Positions 24,354 through 32,579 of a stretch of 61,687 nt of DNA are shown here, one piece after another. The position numbers and the translations under genes were made by a program. The notes beneath the pieces were generated by a model that saw nothing but the letters and a program-made list of their open reading frames with translations, made no database searches and was not told the DNA's origin. The DNA is from Sporosarcina sp. NCCP-2716 (GTDB lineage Bacteria; Bacillota; Bacilli; Bacillales_A; Planococcaceae), in assembly GCF_023707985.1 (NCBI RefSeq), contig NZ_BRCF01000012.1, forward strand, positions 1-61,687, in the 5' to 3' direction. Within the stretch, counting starts at the first letter, position 1; each line of letters begins with the position of its first letter.

Positions 24354-24992
24354 TCAGCTGACGCCTGCCGAGTTGAAATACTGCTCTTCGGCTGCGTTGA
24401 ACTGGTTGGTATACGTATTGAACCGGTCGATGGCCGCCGCGATCTTCCCGGTCTCTTCATGGATGGCCGACATGTCGGCATCGAGCTGTTTCAGATCGAA
24501 CTGGCCCTGCTCCAGCTTCGCAAAGAAGTCGTCCTCTGCGTCGAGCTGCTTATGATACGCCGCGAAGAACGCAGCCATTTCCTTTTCCCGGCTCTCGAGC
24601 AGCGCCGCAAGCTTATCCGCCTGCTTGCGCTGTCCGTCATCTTTGATGAGCTTCGCGGTTTCCCGCACGTCCTTCACCTGCTGCCGGACTTCCCGGTATG
24701 CCGCTTCATTCTCCTCAAGCAGCCCCCGCTCCGTCCCGACCTCGCGGCTGCCCGCAAGTTTCCGGACAGCATCAGCATCGGCATGATCCAGCTGAAGTAC
24801 ACCGTCGTATATTACGCGCACCCGCTCCCGCTCTTTCGCGAGCGCCTGCTGGCCGTCACGGAACGTCTTCTCGATATTCGCTGTCTGCTCCAGTGTCTCC
24901 TGGATCGCAGCAGCCTGTTTCCGGTCTGTCTGGCAGCCCGCTAGCAGCATCAGCACACTAGCCGCCAGCAGCCAAACGGCGAATCGTTTCAC
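24354..24992 (-). CDS. YkyA-type putative cell-wall binding lipoprotein
   Basis: A 212-residue lipoprotein: KRFAVWLLAASVLMLLAGC gives a classic lipobox, followed by an all-helical, charged body with coiled-coil character (IQETLEQTANIEKTFRDGQQ, then ERVRVIYDGVLQLD, and the terminal AIDRFNTYTNQFNAAEEQY). Length and pattern match the YkyA family of Bacillus, described as cell-wall binding proteins. GTG start after TTAGGAGGGG. Located 23 bases downstream of a polysaccharide deacetylase on the same strand, so both probably act in envelope maintenance. Confidence 0.82.
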   Translation of the reverse strand: MKRFAVWLLAASVLMLLAGCQTDRKQAAAIQETLEQTANIEKTFRDGQQALAKERERVRVIYDGVLQLDHADADAVRKLAGSREVGTERGLLEENEAAYREVRQQVKDVRETAKLIKDDGQRKQADKLAALLESREKEMAAFFAAYHKQLDAEDDFFAKLEQGQFDLKQLDADMSAIHEETGKIAAAIDRFNTYTNQFNAAEEQYFNSAGVS

Positions 24993-25015
24993 GCCGCATC
25001 CCCTCCTAAGCATCA

Positions 25016-25915
25016 TCACTCACCACCACTGCAGCGGCCCTCACACTGGAACGTGACGGGCGGCATTTCATTCGTCAGCACCTTCGTCCGGTACCCCTGC
25101 TTCCGGATGAATTCCAGCAGTTTCGGCAGATGCTCGATCGTCGCCGGCTTATCATGCAGCAGGACAACCGGCGTCACGCCTGCCTGCGACATCCGCTGAA
25201 TCGCCTGGATCGTATGCTGCACGTAGCGCTCATCCTTCAACTCCCAGTCCCGGCTGTCGACATTCCAGTCCCACACACGGAAATCCGTGCGGTCCAGTTC
25301 GTCGCGCATTTCTTCCGTCAAATACGGGATGCTTCCATATGGCAGCCGCACCAGATTCGTCCGCACTCCGGTGATTTTCTCGACGATGTCCCGGTCCTGC
25401 GACATCTCCTGTGCCGGTGCCGTCCGGCTGCTGTACACTTGGCGCGCCTCATGGGTGATCCCATGCAGCGCCAGCCCGAACCCCTCATTTTCCATCCGCT
25501 TCACCGGCTCCGGATGCGCCTCGATATTCGGCCCGAGCATGAAGAACGTCGCCTTCATCTGCCGCGCATCCAGCAGGTCGAGCAGCTTCCCCGACTCCTT
25601 CGACGGTCCATCATCGAACGTCAGATAGATCGCCTTCTCTTTCACATCCGCTGTATTCTGCTTCGCCACCGCTTCTTTGCGCGCCGTCTCCCGCTCCTGC
25701 CGCTCTTTCACGACAATCGACTGACGGAACGGCGACTCCCCGAAATCCGCCAGCGGATCAAACGACACCGCGAGCGGCGCCAGAGACGCAGCCTGCCCAG
25801 CATCCGCCGATTCCTTCTTCGCAGACGGCAGCATCAGCCCGATCGCCAGCAGCACAACCGCCGCCAGTAAAAAGACCGACAATACCTTCCCTTTGTGGTT
25901 CAATTGTTTCTTCAT
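25016..25915 (-). CDS. membrane-anchored polysaccharide deacetylase
   Basis: A 299-residue NodB-fold carbohydrate esterase. After an N-terminal membrane anchor (VLSVFLLAAVVLLAIGLML) and an acidic/charged linker comes the catalytic domain: motif 1 IYLTFDDGPS (catalytic base and metal Asp), motif 2 LHGITHE (metal His pair), motif 3 RLPYGS, motif 4 VWDWNVDSRDW and motif 5 VLLHDK. These enzymes remove acetyl groups from peptidoglycan GlcNAc or MurNAc or from other wall polymers. Extracytoplasmic orientation is expected. Start at MKKQLNHKG after GGAGGG. Followed by the YkyA-like lipoprotein gene. Confidence 0.92.
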   Translation of the reverse strand: MKKQLNHKGKVLSVFLLAAVVLLAIGLMLPSAKKESADAGQAASLAPLAVSFDPLADFGESPFRQSIVVKERQERETARKEAVAKQNTADVKEKAIYLTFDDGPSKESGKLLDLLDARQMKATFFMLGPNIEAHPEPVKRMENEGFGLALHGITHEARQVYSSRTAPAQEMSQDRDIVEKITGVRTNLVRLPYGSIPYLTEEMRDELDRTDFRVWDWNVDSRDWELKDERYVQHTIQAIQRMSQAGVTPVVLLHDKPATIEHLPKLLEFIRKQGYRTKVLTNEMPPVTFQCEGRCSGGE

Positions 25916-26015
25916 GGATGTTCCCTCCCTGCAGCCGATCCGACCCGATTCATCATGCCATTTTACCATTATTACACAAGAAACGACAGATTCCCACCCT
26001 CCGCCTCATTTTGAT

Positions 26016-26084
26016 GGTACCTGTGCGTCACACAACTTCAGCACAATTCAGAATAGTTTCTGAACTGTGTGACGCACAGGTACC
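26016..26084. repeat. 69-bp palindromic element, copy 9
   Basis: Full copy; its last bases with the following GCCATC are duplicated once (26078-26104, GGTACCGCCATC twice), pointing to a local copying event. Confidence 0.9.
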
Positions 26085-26137
26085 GCCATCCAGGTACCGC
26101 CATCCTGCTGTCTGCAGTGCCCCCTCGCTGGCCGGGA

Positions 26138-26230
26138 GTATCGGCCAGATGGAGGGAGATATCGGACAATCGGCGCGGGGAATCGGCCAAATCGAGCCCA
26201 CAATCGGCCAAATGGGCAAGTTTATCGGCA
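26138..26230. repeat. 21-bp phased ATCGG array, locus 2
   Basis: ATCGG cores at 26140, 26161, 26182, 26203 and 26224 have an exact 21-bp period; this is the same sequence family as 190-282, in the opposite orientation. The outer end, TTTATCGGCAAACAGACACAAC, continues into a degraded palindrome arm, as at the other two loci. Confidence 0.85.
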
Positions 26231-26283
26231 AACAGACACAACTCCCGCTCTGGGCATGACACACAAGGACCGCTTTCCACAAA

Positions 26284-26321
26284 AAAAGAGGGATGACAGC
26301 ATTATGCCGTCACCCTCTTTT
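26284..26321 (-). terminator. terminator of the IclR gene
   Basis: AAAGAGGGTGAC / GTCATCCCTCTTT hairpin with a seven-T tract on the minus strand, about 40 bases past the stop. Confidence 0.8.
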
Positions 26322-26359
26322 CATTCGTGCGATGCAACGTTTACTTGTACAGCACAATT

Positions 26360-27097
26360 TCAACTCATGCGGCCGAATTTCTCAGCAATCCGTTTCTTTG
26401 CCGCGAGCAGCTCCTCCGTGATGAAATCGAGCCGGTCGTCCGTCAGATTGAAGCTCACACAGCCGACACTGATCGCGCCGACCACGCTTCCCGTCCTATC
26501 GCTGACCGCGACGCCGATGGACGAGGTGCCCTCCGTCCGCTCCCCGTGACTGACCGCGAAGCCCTTTTCCTGCACCACACGGAGGGATTCCCGGAACACT
26601 CCCTGCTCTTCCGCAGGAACGAGCGTGCGGACGATCGCTTCCGCCTCAGCACGGTCCATGGCAGCGAGCATGCTCTTGTTCGCCGCCCCAACATCCATCG
26701 GGATCCGGAGACCGAGCTTGTCGTAGATCCGGATCTGATTGTTCTCATTGTCGATCCTCTCGATGATGATCGCCTCATACCCGCTCCATTTGCTGAAGTA
26801 GATGCTCTCCTCGATTTCCTTGCTGAGCCGGTCCATTTCCGGACGGATCAGCGAAACGAAATCCATCGTATCGTAAACCCGCAGTCCGTATTCCATCCAA
26901 GTCGGCCCGAGTTTGTACAGCTTTGTTTCCATGTCCTGCTCGGCAAGCCCCTGCTGCACCATCGATTTCAAAATCCGATGCAGCGTGCTGAGCGCCAAGT
27001 CGCACTCCTTCGTCAGCTCCGATATCGAAATCCCATTCGTCGCCGTTTCCCTCGCCAGTATTTCCGTAATTTGCATAACCCGTTCAATCGCCTGCAT
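26360..27097 (-). CDS. IclR family transcriptional regulator of the arginine operon
   Basis: A 245-residue IclR-type regulator: N-terminal winged helix (ISISELTKECDLALSTLHRIL) and C-terminal effector-binding GAF-like domain (GYEAIIIERIDNENNQIRIY, GAANKSMLAAMD, GTSSIGVAVSDRTGSVVGAISV). It is divergently transcribed from the DDAH/permease/RocB operon and two IclR-type palindromes lie in the shared region, so it most likely controls that operon in response to arginine or a methylated arginine. Start at MQAIERV after GGAAGTGA. Confidence 0.88.
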   Translation of the reverse strand: MQAIERVMQITEILARETATNGISISELTKECDLALSTLHRILKSMVQQGLAEQDMETKLYKLGPTWMEYGLRVYDTMDFVSLIRPEMDRLSKEIEESIYFSKWSGYEAIIIERIDNENNQIRIYDKLGLRIPMDVGAANKSMLAAMDRAEAEAIVRTLVPAEEQGVFRESLRVVQEKGFAVSHGERTEGTSSIGVAVSDRTGSVVGAISVGCVSFNLTDDRLDFITEELLAAKKRIAEKFGRMS

Positions 27098-27148
27098 AAG
27101 TTCACTTCCCGATAATAAATTCCATCTGAAAATTAAATTCAAAATTCA

Positions 27149-27177
27149 TTGACATTATACCATACGGCGAATATATT
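27149..27177 (+). promoter_or_regulatory. SigA promoter of the DDAH operon
   Basis: TTGACA (27149) and TATATT (27172) with a 17-base spacer. The expected start site is near 27184, just ahead of the two operators. Confidence 0.75.
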
Positions 27178-27181
27178 TACA
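27154..27181 (-). promoter_or_regulatory. divergent promoter of the IclR gene
   Basis: Minus strand TGTAAA (27181-27176) and a perfect TATAAT (27159-27154), spacer 16. It overlaps the DDAH promoter, so the two transcripts would compete. Confidence 0.45.
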
Positions 27182-27188
27182 GATAAGG

Positions 27189-27225
27189 TTTCCTTCAAAC
27201 GGAAACACTTTCCGTTAAACGGAAA
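27189..27225 (+). promoter_or_regulatory. two tandem IclR-type operators
   Basis: TTTCCTTCAAACGGAAA (27189-27205) and TTTCCGTTAAACGGAAA (27209-27225) are both TTTCC-N7-GGAAA palindromes with centres 20 bases apart, on one DNA face. They sit just after the predicted transcription start, a position suited to repression. The same TTCC-N7-GGAA plan occurs at the kip/pxp locus. Confidence 0.75.
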
Positions 27226-27240
27226 ATTGGAGGGTGAGAT

Positions 27241-28113
27241 ATGGCTTATAGCAATTCCATGTACAAACCGTTACAAAGCGTCATCATGAAAAAACCGGAA
27301 GACGCATTCCGATCCCAGCAGCATCTCGCTGACAACTGGCAGACATTCAACTACTTGCAGGAGCCGGATTACGACGAAGCACGCCGTGAGTTTTCCGAAT
27401 TAATCAACATCATCGAACAGGCAGGCACGGAAATCTCCTACTTGCCGGCAAGCGATACGGTCGGACTCGACTCGTTCTATGCACACGACCCGGTCAAATT
27501 CACGCCGAACGGGGCCATCATCCTGAATTCCGGCAAGAAGCTGCGGCAGCCGGAAGCTGACGTCTACAAAGAATACCTCCGCGCCCAGGACATCCCGATC
27601 ATCGGTGAACTGACAGGCGATGCCGTTTCGGACGGCGGTGACATCGTCTGGCTCGATGACCGCACGCTGCTCGTCGGCAGGGGCTACCGGACAAACGACG
27701 AAGCGATCCGGCAGCTCAAGGAAATGACAGCCGATATAGTGGATGAATTCATCACTGTCCAGCTCCCGCACGACCAAGGCGAGGAGGAGTGCCTTCATCT
27801 GATGTCGTTTCTAAGCATCGTGGACAAGGACCTGGCAGTCGTGCACTCTCGGCTCATGCCGGTGTTCCTCCGTCAGCTGCTGCTTGAGAGAGGGTTCCGC
27901 CTGATCGAAGTACCTAAAGAAGAATACGACCTGCTCGGCTGCAACGTTCTTGCGCTCTCACCGCGGATTTGTGTGCTGACAGACGACAATCCAATCACCC
28001 GCAAGCGGCTGGAAGAGGCCGGAGCGACCGTCCACACATACAAAGGGAAAGAAATCAGCCTGCTCGGCACCGGAGGACCTACTTGTCTCACTTGCCCGGT
28101 CATCCGCGTTTAA
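27241..28113 (+). CDS. dimethylarginine dimethylaminohydrolase-family protein
   Basis: A 290-residue guanidine-modifying enzyme (five-bladed alpha/beta propeller). Family marks: an N-terminal FYAHDPVKFTPNGAIIL substrate loop, SDGGDIVWLDDRTLLVG, the catalytic histidine region CLHLMSFLSIVDKDLAVVHS and the C-terminal nucleophile cysteine in GTGGPTCLTCPVIR. These enzymes hydrolyse methylated arginines to citrulline plus an amine, or transfer amidino groups. The sequence is nearer to the arginine deiminase/amidinotransferase side than the next gene. First gene of the operon; ribosome binding site GGAGGGTGAG. Confidence 0.85.
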   Translation: MAYSNSMYKPLQSVIMKKPEDAFRSQQHLADNWQTFNYLQEPDYDEARREFSELINIIEQAGTEISYLPASDTVGLDSFYAHDPVKFTPNGAIILNSGKKLRQPEADVYKEYLRAQDIPIIGELTGDAVSDGGDIVWLDDRTLLVGRGYRTNDEAIRQLKEMTADIVDEFITVQLPHDQGEEECLHLMSFLSIVDKDLAVVHSRLMPVFLRQLLLERGFRLIEVPKEEYDLLGCNVLALSPRICVLTDDNPITRKRLEEAGATVHTYKGKEISLLGTGGPTCLTCPVIRV

Positions 28114-28143
28114 CAAATTCAGAAGGATAAAGGAGAGAATCAT

Positions 28144-28905
28144 ATGTTTACAAATGTCATCGTCAAGAAACCGGGTAAAAGCTACGTCACAGGACTGACC
28201 ACTTCAGATCTAGGGACACCGGATTACGACCGCCTGCTGACACAGCACGCAGCCTACGTCCAGGCTCTCGAAAAATGCGGCGTCGCCGTCACGGAACTTG
28301 AAGCGAGCGAGGAATTCCCGGACTCGACATTCGTCGAAGATGCAGCAGTCCTGACGTCCGATTTCGCCGTTGTCACCAATCCCGGAGCCGATTCCCGGAA
28401 CGGGGAAATCGTCGAAATCGAAGCCGTTCTCAAGAAGTTCTACCGAAAGTTCTACTTCATCCAATCGCCGGGAACGCTTGACGGCGGTGACGTTCTGCAG
28501 GCGGAAGATCACTTCTATATCGGCATCTCAGACCGTACCAACGAAGAAGGCGCCCGCCAGCTGAAAGAGATTCTGGAGTCCGAAGGGTACGAAGCGGAAA
28601 TCATACCGCTCGAGAAGTTCTTCCACTTGAAAACAGGCATTGCCTACGTAGGTGACAACAAACTTGTCGTCGCAGGTGAATTCACCGACCATCCCGCATT
28701 CAGCACGTACGACAAAATCGTGATCGAGGATCAAGATGAATACTCCGCAAACTGCATCCATGTCAACGACTACGTCATCATCCCGGAAGGCTACCCGGAA
28801 ACGAAACGCAAGCTGAACGAAGCTGGCCGCCAGACGATCGAGCTCGACATGTCCGAAGTGCAGAAACAAGACGGCGGTCTCAGCTGCCTCTCCCTCCGCT
28901 TCTGA
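28144..28905 (+). CDS. dimethylarginine dimethylaminohydrolase (DDAH)
   Basis: A 253-residue DDAH that converts asymmetric dimethyl- or monomethylarginine to citrulline and (di)methylamine. FPDSTFVEDAAVLTSDFAV holds the substrate-binding acidic residues, LDGGDVLQAEDHFYIGISDRTNEEG the conserved loop, SANCIHVNDYVII the catalytic histidine, and GGLSCLSLRF the catalytic cysteine at the C-terminus. Length fits the bacterial enzyme. It follows the first paralogue by 30 bases with AAAGGAG. A 69-bp palindrome sits between its stop and the permease gene. Confidence 0.92.
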   Translation: MFTNVIVKKPGKSYVTGLTTSDLGTPDYDRLLTQHAAYVQALEKCGVAVTELEASEEFPDSTFVEDAAVLTSDFAVVTNPGADSRNGEIVEIEAVLKKFYRKFYFIQSPGTLDGGDVLQAEDHFYIGISDRTNEEGARQLKEILESEGYEAEIIPLEKFFHLKTGIAYVGDNKLVVAGEFTDHPAFSTYDKIVIEDQDEYSANCIHVNDYVIIPEGYPETKRKLNEAGRQTIELDMSEVQKQDGGLSCLSLRF

Positions 28906-28914
28906 AGAAATAAT

Positions 28915-28983
28915 GGTACCTGTGCGCCACACAATTCAGACACGATTCCGAATAGTGTCCAATTTGTGTGACGCACAGGTACC
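28915..28983. repeat. 69-bp palindromic element, copy 10 (inside an operon)
   Basis: Begins nine bases after the DDAH stop and separates it from the permease gene on the same strand. If it terminates or stabilises RNA it would create unequal expression within this operon. Confidence 0.9.
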
Positions 28984-29030
28984 CGCCCTTAACATGAACT
29001 TAGTAAATCGATCGGGAGGACGGATGACCT

Positions 29031-30446
29031 ATGAAAACCACAGAAGAGCCTCAACTCAACCGTTCCATGAAAAGCCGCCATTTGCTGATGCTGTCGCTCG
29101 GCGGCGTGATCGGGACCGGATTATTCCTGAACGTCGGCTATACCATCAACCAAGCCGGGCCGGGCGGAGCCTTGATCGGCTATCTGATCGGCGGACTGAT
29201 TCTGTATATGGTCATGACCTGCCTCGGCGAATTGGCCGTCCACATGCCGGTCACCGGTTCATTCCAGAAATATGCGGCCCGCTACATCAGCCCATCCGCC
29301 GGCTTCTCTCTCGGCTGGATGTACTTCGTCGGTTCCGCCGCGACTGCTGGTGTCGAATTCACAGCGGCCGGCATCCTGATGCAGCACTGGTTCCCCCAAG
29401 TGCCGATTTGGATCTGGTGCGCGGTGTTCATGGTCCTGTTGTTTTTATTGAATGCGCTTACAACAAAGGGGTTCGCGGAAGCGGAGTTCTGGTTCGCGAG
29501 CATCAAAGTCGTCGCCGTCCTTGCATTCATCGTCATCGGCGCAGCTGCGATCATCGGCTGGATTCCGCTCGACGGCAAGCCGGCACCCCATATGACGAAC
29601 ATGGCGCCCGCTAAGCTGTTTCCGGCAGGGATCGTAATCGTCTTCGTCACGATGATGAATGTCATCTTCTCCTACCAAGGGTCGGAACTGGTCGGTATCG
29701 CTGCCGGTGAAACCGAGAAACCCGAAACGAACATCCCGAAAGCGATACGGACGATCCTGTTCCGCATCGTCGTCTTCTATATTGCGTCAATCGTCGTCCT
29801 GTCCGCGATCTTCCCGTCAGCCGAGCTGGGACTTCTCGAAAGCCCATTCGTCACGCTGATGGATCTGGCCGGTATCCCGTTCGCCGCAAGTATCATGAAT
29901 TTCGTCATCCTAACCGCCATCCTGTCTGTCGGCAACTCATGTCTCTATGCGTCGACCCGCCTGTTATGGTCGATGGCCAATGACCGGATGGCGCCGGCCG
30001 TGTTCAGCCGGCTGACAAAGCGGAAAGTGCCGCTCAACGCATTACTATTCACGATGGCGTTCTCCCTGCTGTCCCTTCTGACGAGTTTCATGGAAGCCGA
30101 CGCAGTGTTCGTGCTGCTCATGTCCATCGCGGCCATCGCCGTGACGATTTCCTGGATGGGCATCGCGACTTCCCAATTGCTATTCAGGAGGAAGTATTTG
30201 CAGGGCGGCGGCAAGCTCGAAGACCTCAAATACCGGGTGAAGTGGTACCCCTTCGTCCCGCTTGCGTGCATCGCCTTCTGCCTGACCATCCTGGTATTCC
30301 TGGCGTTCGACCCGTCACAGCGGGCCGGCCTCGTGTACGGAATCGGCTTCTTCATCGCCTGCATGGTCTTCTACAAAGTCCGTTTGGCGAAAAAACATCT
30401 ATTGGAAGGTTCATTGCCGGTGAAATCGGCTGAAGTGAACCAGTGA
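29031..30446 (+). CDS. APC-family amino-acid permease (arginine-type)
   Basis: A 471-residue cytoplasmic-membrane transporter with 12 predicted helices. The APC signature LSLGGVIGTGLFLNVGYTI in helix 1 and the FSYQGSELVGIAAGETEKP segment of helix 6 place it in the amino acid transporter subfamily that includes RocE, LysP and GabP. Its place between DDAH and RocB makes arginine, methylarginine or citrulline the likely substrate. Start after GGGAGGACGGATG. Its stop is followed 35 bases later by rocB. Confidence 0.9.
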   Translation: MKTTEEPQLNRSMKSRHLLMLSLGGVIGTGLFLNVGYTINQAGPGGALIGYLIGGLILYMVMTCLGELAVHMPVTGSFQKYAARYISPSAGFSLGWMYFVGSAATAGVEFTAAGILMQHWFPQVPIWIWCAVFMVLLFLLNALTTKGFAEAEFWFASIKVVAVLAFIVIGAAAIIGWIPLDGKPAPHMTNMAPAKLFPAGIVIVFVTMMNVIFSYQGSELVGIAAGETEKPETNIPKAIRTILFRIVVFYIASIVVLSAIFPSAELGLLESPFVTLMDLAGIPFAASIMNFVILTAILSVGNSCLYASTRLLWSMANDRMAPAVFSRLTKRKVPLNALLFTMAFSLLSLLTSFMEADAVFVLLMSIAAIAVTISWMGIATSQLLFRRKYLQGGGKLEDLKYRVKWYPFVPLACIAFCLTILVFLAFDPSQRAGLVYGIGFFIACMVFYKVRLAKKHLLEGSLPVKSAEVNQ

Positions 30447-30481
30447 GGACATTTCCTATCCCAAGTCAGGAGGCGATCGTT

Positions 30482-32101
30482 TTGAATGAATTACAATGGA
30501 ACACCCCCGCGTCACTGAGGCGCCTGCTGACCGAACTCGTCAGCTGGGACAGCCGGACATTGACCGAAGGCGAGTGCACGTTCCCGCTGAAACTCGCGGA
30601 CAAGCTCAGGACGCTCACCTATTTCCAGGAGCACCCCGAACAGCTGAAGCTGCATGACGCCGGCAGCGGGCGGAATTCCGTGCTCGCTCTGTACAAACAT
30701 CCAGGTGCCAGGGACACAATCGTCCTGATCAGTCATTTCGACACAGTCTGGACGGAGGAATACGGTGCGCTGGAACCGCTCGCGACGCAGCCGGAAGAAC
30801 TGACCGCCGCCTTATATGCAATTGCACACGAATTACCAGAAGACGCACGGCAAGATCTGCTCTCGGGTGACTACTTGTTCGGGCGCGGCACGATGGACAT
30901 GAAGATGGGACTTGCGCTGCACATGGCGCTGATCGAAAAAGCGTCCGCCGAGCAATGGCCCGTCAACCTGCTGCTGCTGACCGTCCCCGACGAAGAAGTC
31001 AACTCTGCCGGCATGCGCACTGCGGCGGAAGAACTCGTACGGATGCGTTCGGACTTTGATCTGGACTACAAGTTATTTTTGAACAGCGAGCCGACGTTCT
31101 CCCAGGAACCTGGGGACCCGAAAGAATATGTCTACTCCGGCACCATCGGCAAGATCATGCCGGCCGCCCTCTGTTACGGCAAGGAAACGCATGTCGGCGA
31201 GCCGTTGAAAGGCCTGACCGCCACGTACATCTCGTCGTTCCTGACCGGGGAAATGGAGTTCAATCCGCTGTTCAGGGAGACGAGCTATGGAGAATCAGCG
31301 CCGCTGCCCGTCTCGCTCCAAGTGAAGGATCTGAAAACCGCTTACTCGACGCAGACACCGTACCGTGCCGCTTCGCTGTTCAACGTGTTCCTCATGGACC
31401 GGAGCGCGTCGGAAATCATGGATCTCTTCGAAGAAGCAGCAGCCCGTGCAATGGCTTCGTGCAATGAAAGATACCAGGCGATCTGCCGGCGGGAAGGGAC
31501 GGAACCCGTCGGAGAAGTCCGCATCCTGCGGTACGAAGAACTGGTGTCCTATGCAACCAGCAAAATCGGCACTGCCGCCGTCGACACAGTCATCGCAAAC
31601 ACCGTCAGCGATCCGGCGCTGGATGACCGGGAGAAATGCTTCAAGATCACCGACGCGCTGCTCATCGAATGCCAGGAACTCACACCCGCTGCCGTCCTGC
31701 TCTTCGCGCCGCCCTTCTATCCGGCAGTGAACACATCGGAGGACCCGCTCGTCATCCGTTCCATCGAGCTGATGAAGCACACAGCGCGCTCACTCGGCAC
31801 CGAAGTCGACCAGATCCACTTCTTCAACGGAATTTGCGACCTAAGCTACGTGCACTACACCGGTTCCCGTGAAGGCTGGACGGCATACGAACAGAACACG
31901 CCGGTCTGGGGCCGGACATACAGCATCCCGTTCGACGCAATGACCGCCCTCGATGCACCTGTGCTGAACGTCGGCCCCTTCGGCAAAGACGCCCACCAGC
32001 GGACCGAGCGCCTTCACATCGAGAGCGCCTTCGTCCGCCTCCCGCACATGCTCGAAACGCTCGTCAAAAGCCTCCGTCCCACAACAGCAGAGACACCATG
32101 A
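30482..32101 (+). CDS. rocB: RocB-like M20 family peptidase/deacylase
   Basis: A 539-residue zinc metallohydrolase of the M20 family, of the size and type of RocB, the arginine-utilisation protein of Bacillus. Metal-site motifs are LISHFDTVW, YLFGRGTMDMKMGLALHM and TVPDEEVNSAGMR, with the C-terminal ligand region NVGPFGKDAHQRTERLH. RocB may act as an N-carbamoyl- or N-acyl-ornithine/citrulline hydrolase, but its reaction is not settled. Start chosen as TTG at 30482, eight bases after GGAGG; an upstream GTG overlapping the permease stop is less likely. Last gene of the operon; palindrome and terminator follow. Confidence 0.88.
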   Translation: MNELQWNTPASLRRLLTELVSWDSRTLTEGECTFPLKLADKLRTLTYFQEHPEQLKLHDAGSGRNSVLALYKHPGARDTIVLISHFDTVWTEEYGALEPLATQPEELTAALYAIAHELPEDARQDLLSGDYLFGRGTMDMKMGLALHMALIEKASAEQWPVNLLLLTVPDEEVNSAGMRTAAEELVRMRSDFDLDYKLFLNSEPTFSQEPGDPKEYVYSGTIGKIMPAALCYGKETHVGEPLKGLTATYISSFLTGEMEFNPLFRETSYGESAPLPVSLQVKDLKTAYSTQTPYRAASLFNVFLMDRSASEIMDLFEEAAARAMASCNERYQAICRREGTEPVGEVRILRYEELVSYATSKIGTAAVDTVIANTVSDPALDDREKCFKITDALLIECQELTPAAVLLFAPPFYPAVNTSEDPLVIRSIELMKHTARSLGTEVDQIHFFNGICDLSYVHYTGSREGWTAYEQNTPVWGRTYSIPFDAMTALDAPVLNVGPFGKDAHQRTERLHIESAFVRLPHMLETLVKSLRPTTAETP

Positions 32102-32125
32102 CTTGGCTGACAGCTAATGAAAAGA

Positions 32126-32194
32126 GGTACCTGTGCGTCACACAATTCAGACACGATTCAGAATAGTGTTCGATTTGTGTGTCACACAGGTACC
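32126..32194. repeat. 69-bp palindromic element, copy 11
   Basis: Full copy 24 bases after the rocB stop; together with the following terminator it forms a module repeated in part at 32437-32548. Confidence 0.9.
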
Positions 32195-32218
32195 GTTCTT
32201 CCTGTTCTAGCAATCAAA

Positions 32219-32263
32219 AAAACAGGCCGGCCCCTATTTTCACGGGGGCCGGCCTGTTTCATC
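32219..32263 (+). terminator. terminator of the DDAH-rocB operon
   Basis: AAACAGGCCGGCCCC pairs with GGGGCCGGCCTGTTT around TATTTTCACG. The whole hairpin is nearly duplicated at 32503-32546. Confidence 0.8.
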
Positions 32264-32319
32264 TGGTTATCTGCTAGATTTTCCTCAAGATGCAATGGCA
32301 TATTATCTTGCAGCTGGCG

Positions 32320-32433
32320 ATATCGGCCAAATCGGGCACGGAATCGGCCAGATTTCATGATGAATCGGCCAAATGACGCCAACAATCGGCCACTCAGAAT
32401 GACTTATCGGCCAATCCAGCAAGTTAATCGGCA
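32320..32433. repeat. 21-bp phased ATCGGCC array, locus 3
   Basis: ATCGGC(C) cores begin at 32322, 32343, 32364, 32385, 32406 and 32427, exactly 21 bases apart, six units. It reads in the opposite orientation to locus 1 and ends at its right in TTAATCGGCAACCGGACACGATTC-like sequence, that is, in the half palindrome. Confidence 0.88.
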
Positions 32434-32436
32434 ACC

Positions 32437-32482
32437 GGACACGATTCAGAATAGTGTTCGAGTTGTGTATCACACAGGTACC
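32437..32482. repeat. half of a 69-bp palindromic element fused to the array
   Basis: GGACACGATTCAGAATAGTG followed by the right arm to CACACAGGTACC. The left arm is replaced by the phased array, the mirror image of the junction at 150-193. Confidence 0.85.
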
Positions 32483-32502
32483 GTTTTTCTCGCTCTGGCA
32501 AT

Positions 32503-32546
32503 AGAAAAACAGGCCGGCCTCCATTTCACGGGGGCCGGCCTGTTTC
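32503..32546 (-). terminator. second copy of the GGCCGGCC terminator
   Basis: AAACAGGCCGGCCTCC pairs with GGGGGCCGGCCTGTTT. On the minus strand it can end transcription of the chemotaxis-type gene, 34 bases past its stop; a T-rich tract follows (TTTTTCTATTGCC). Confidence 0.75.
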
Positions 32547-32579
32547 ATCTATCCCTCTGTCAAAAATACCGCTTACCCG

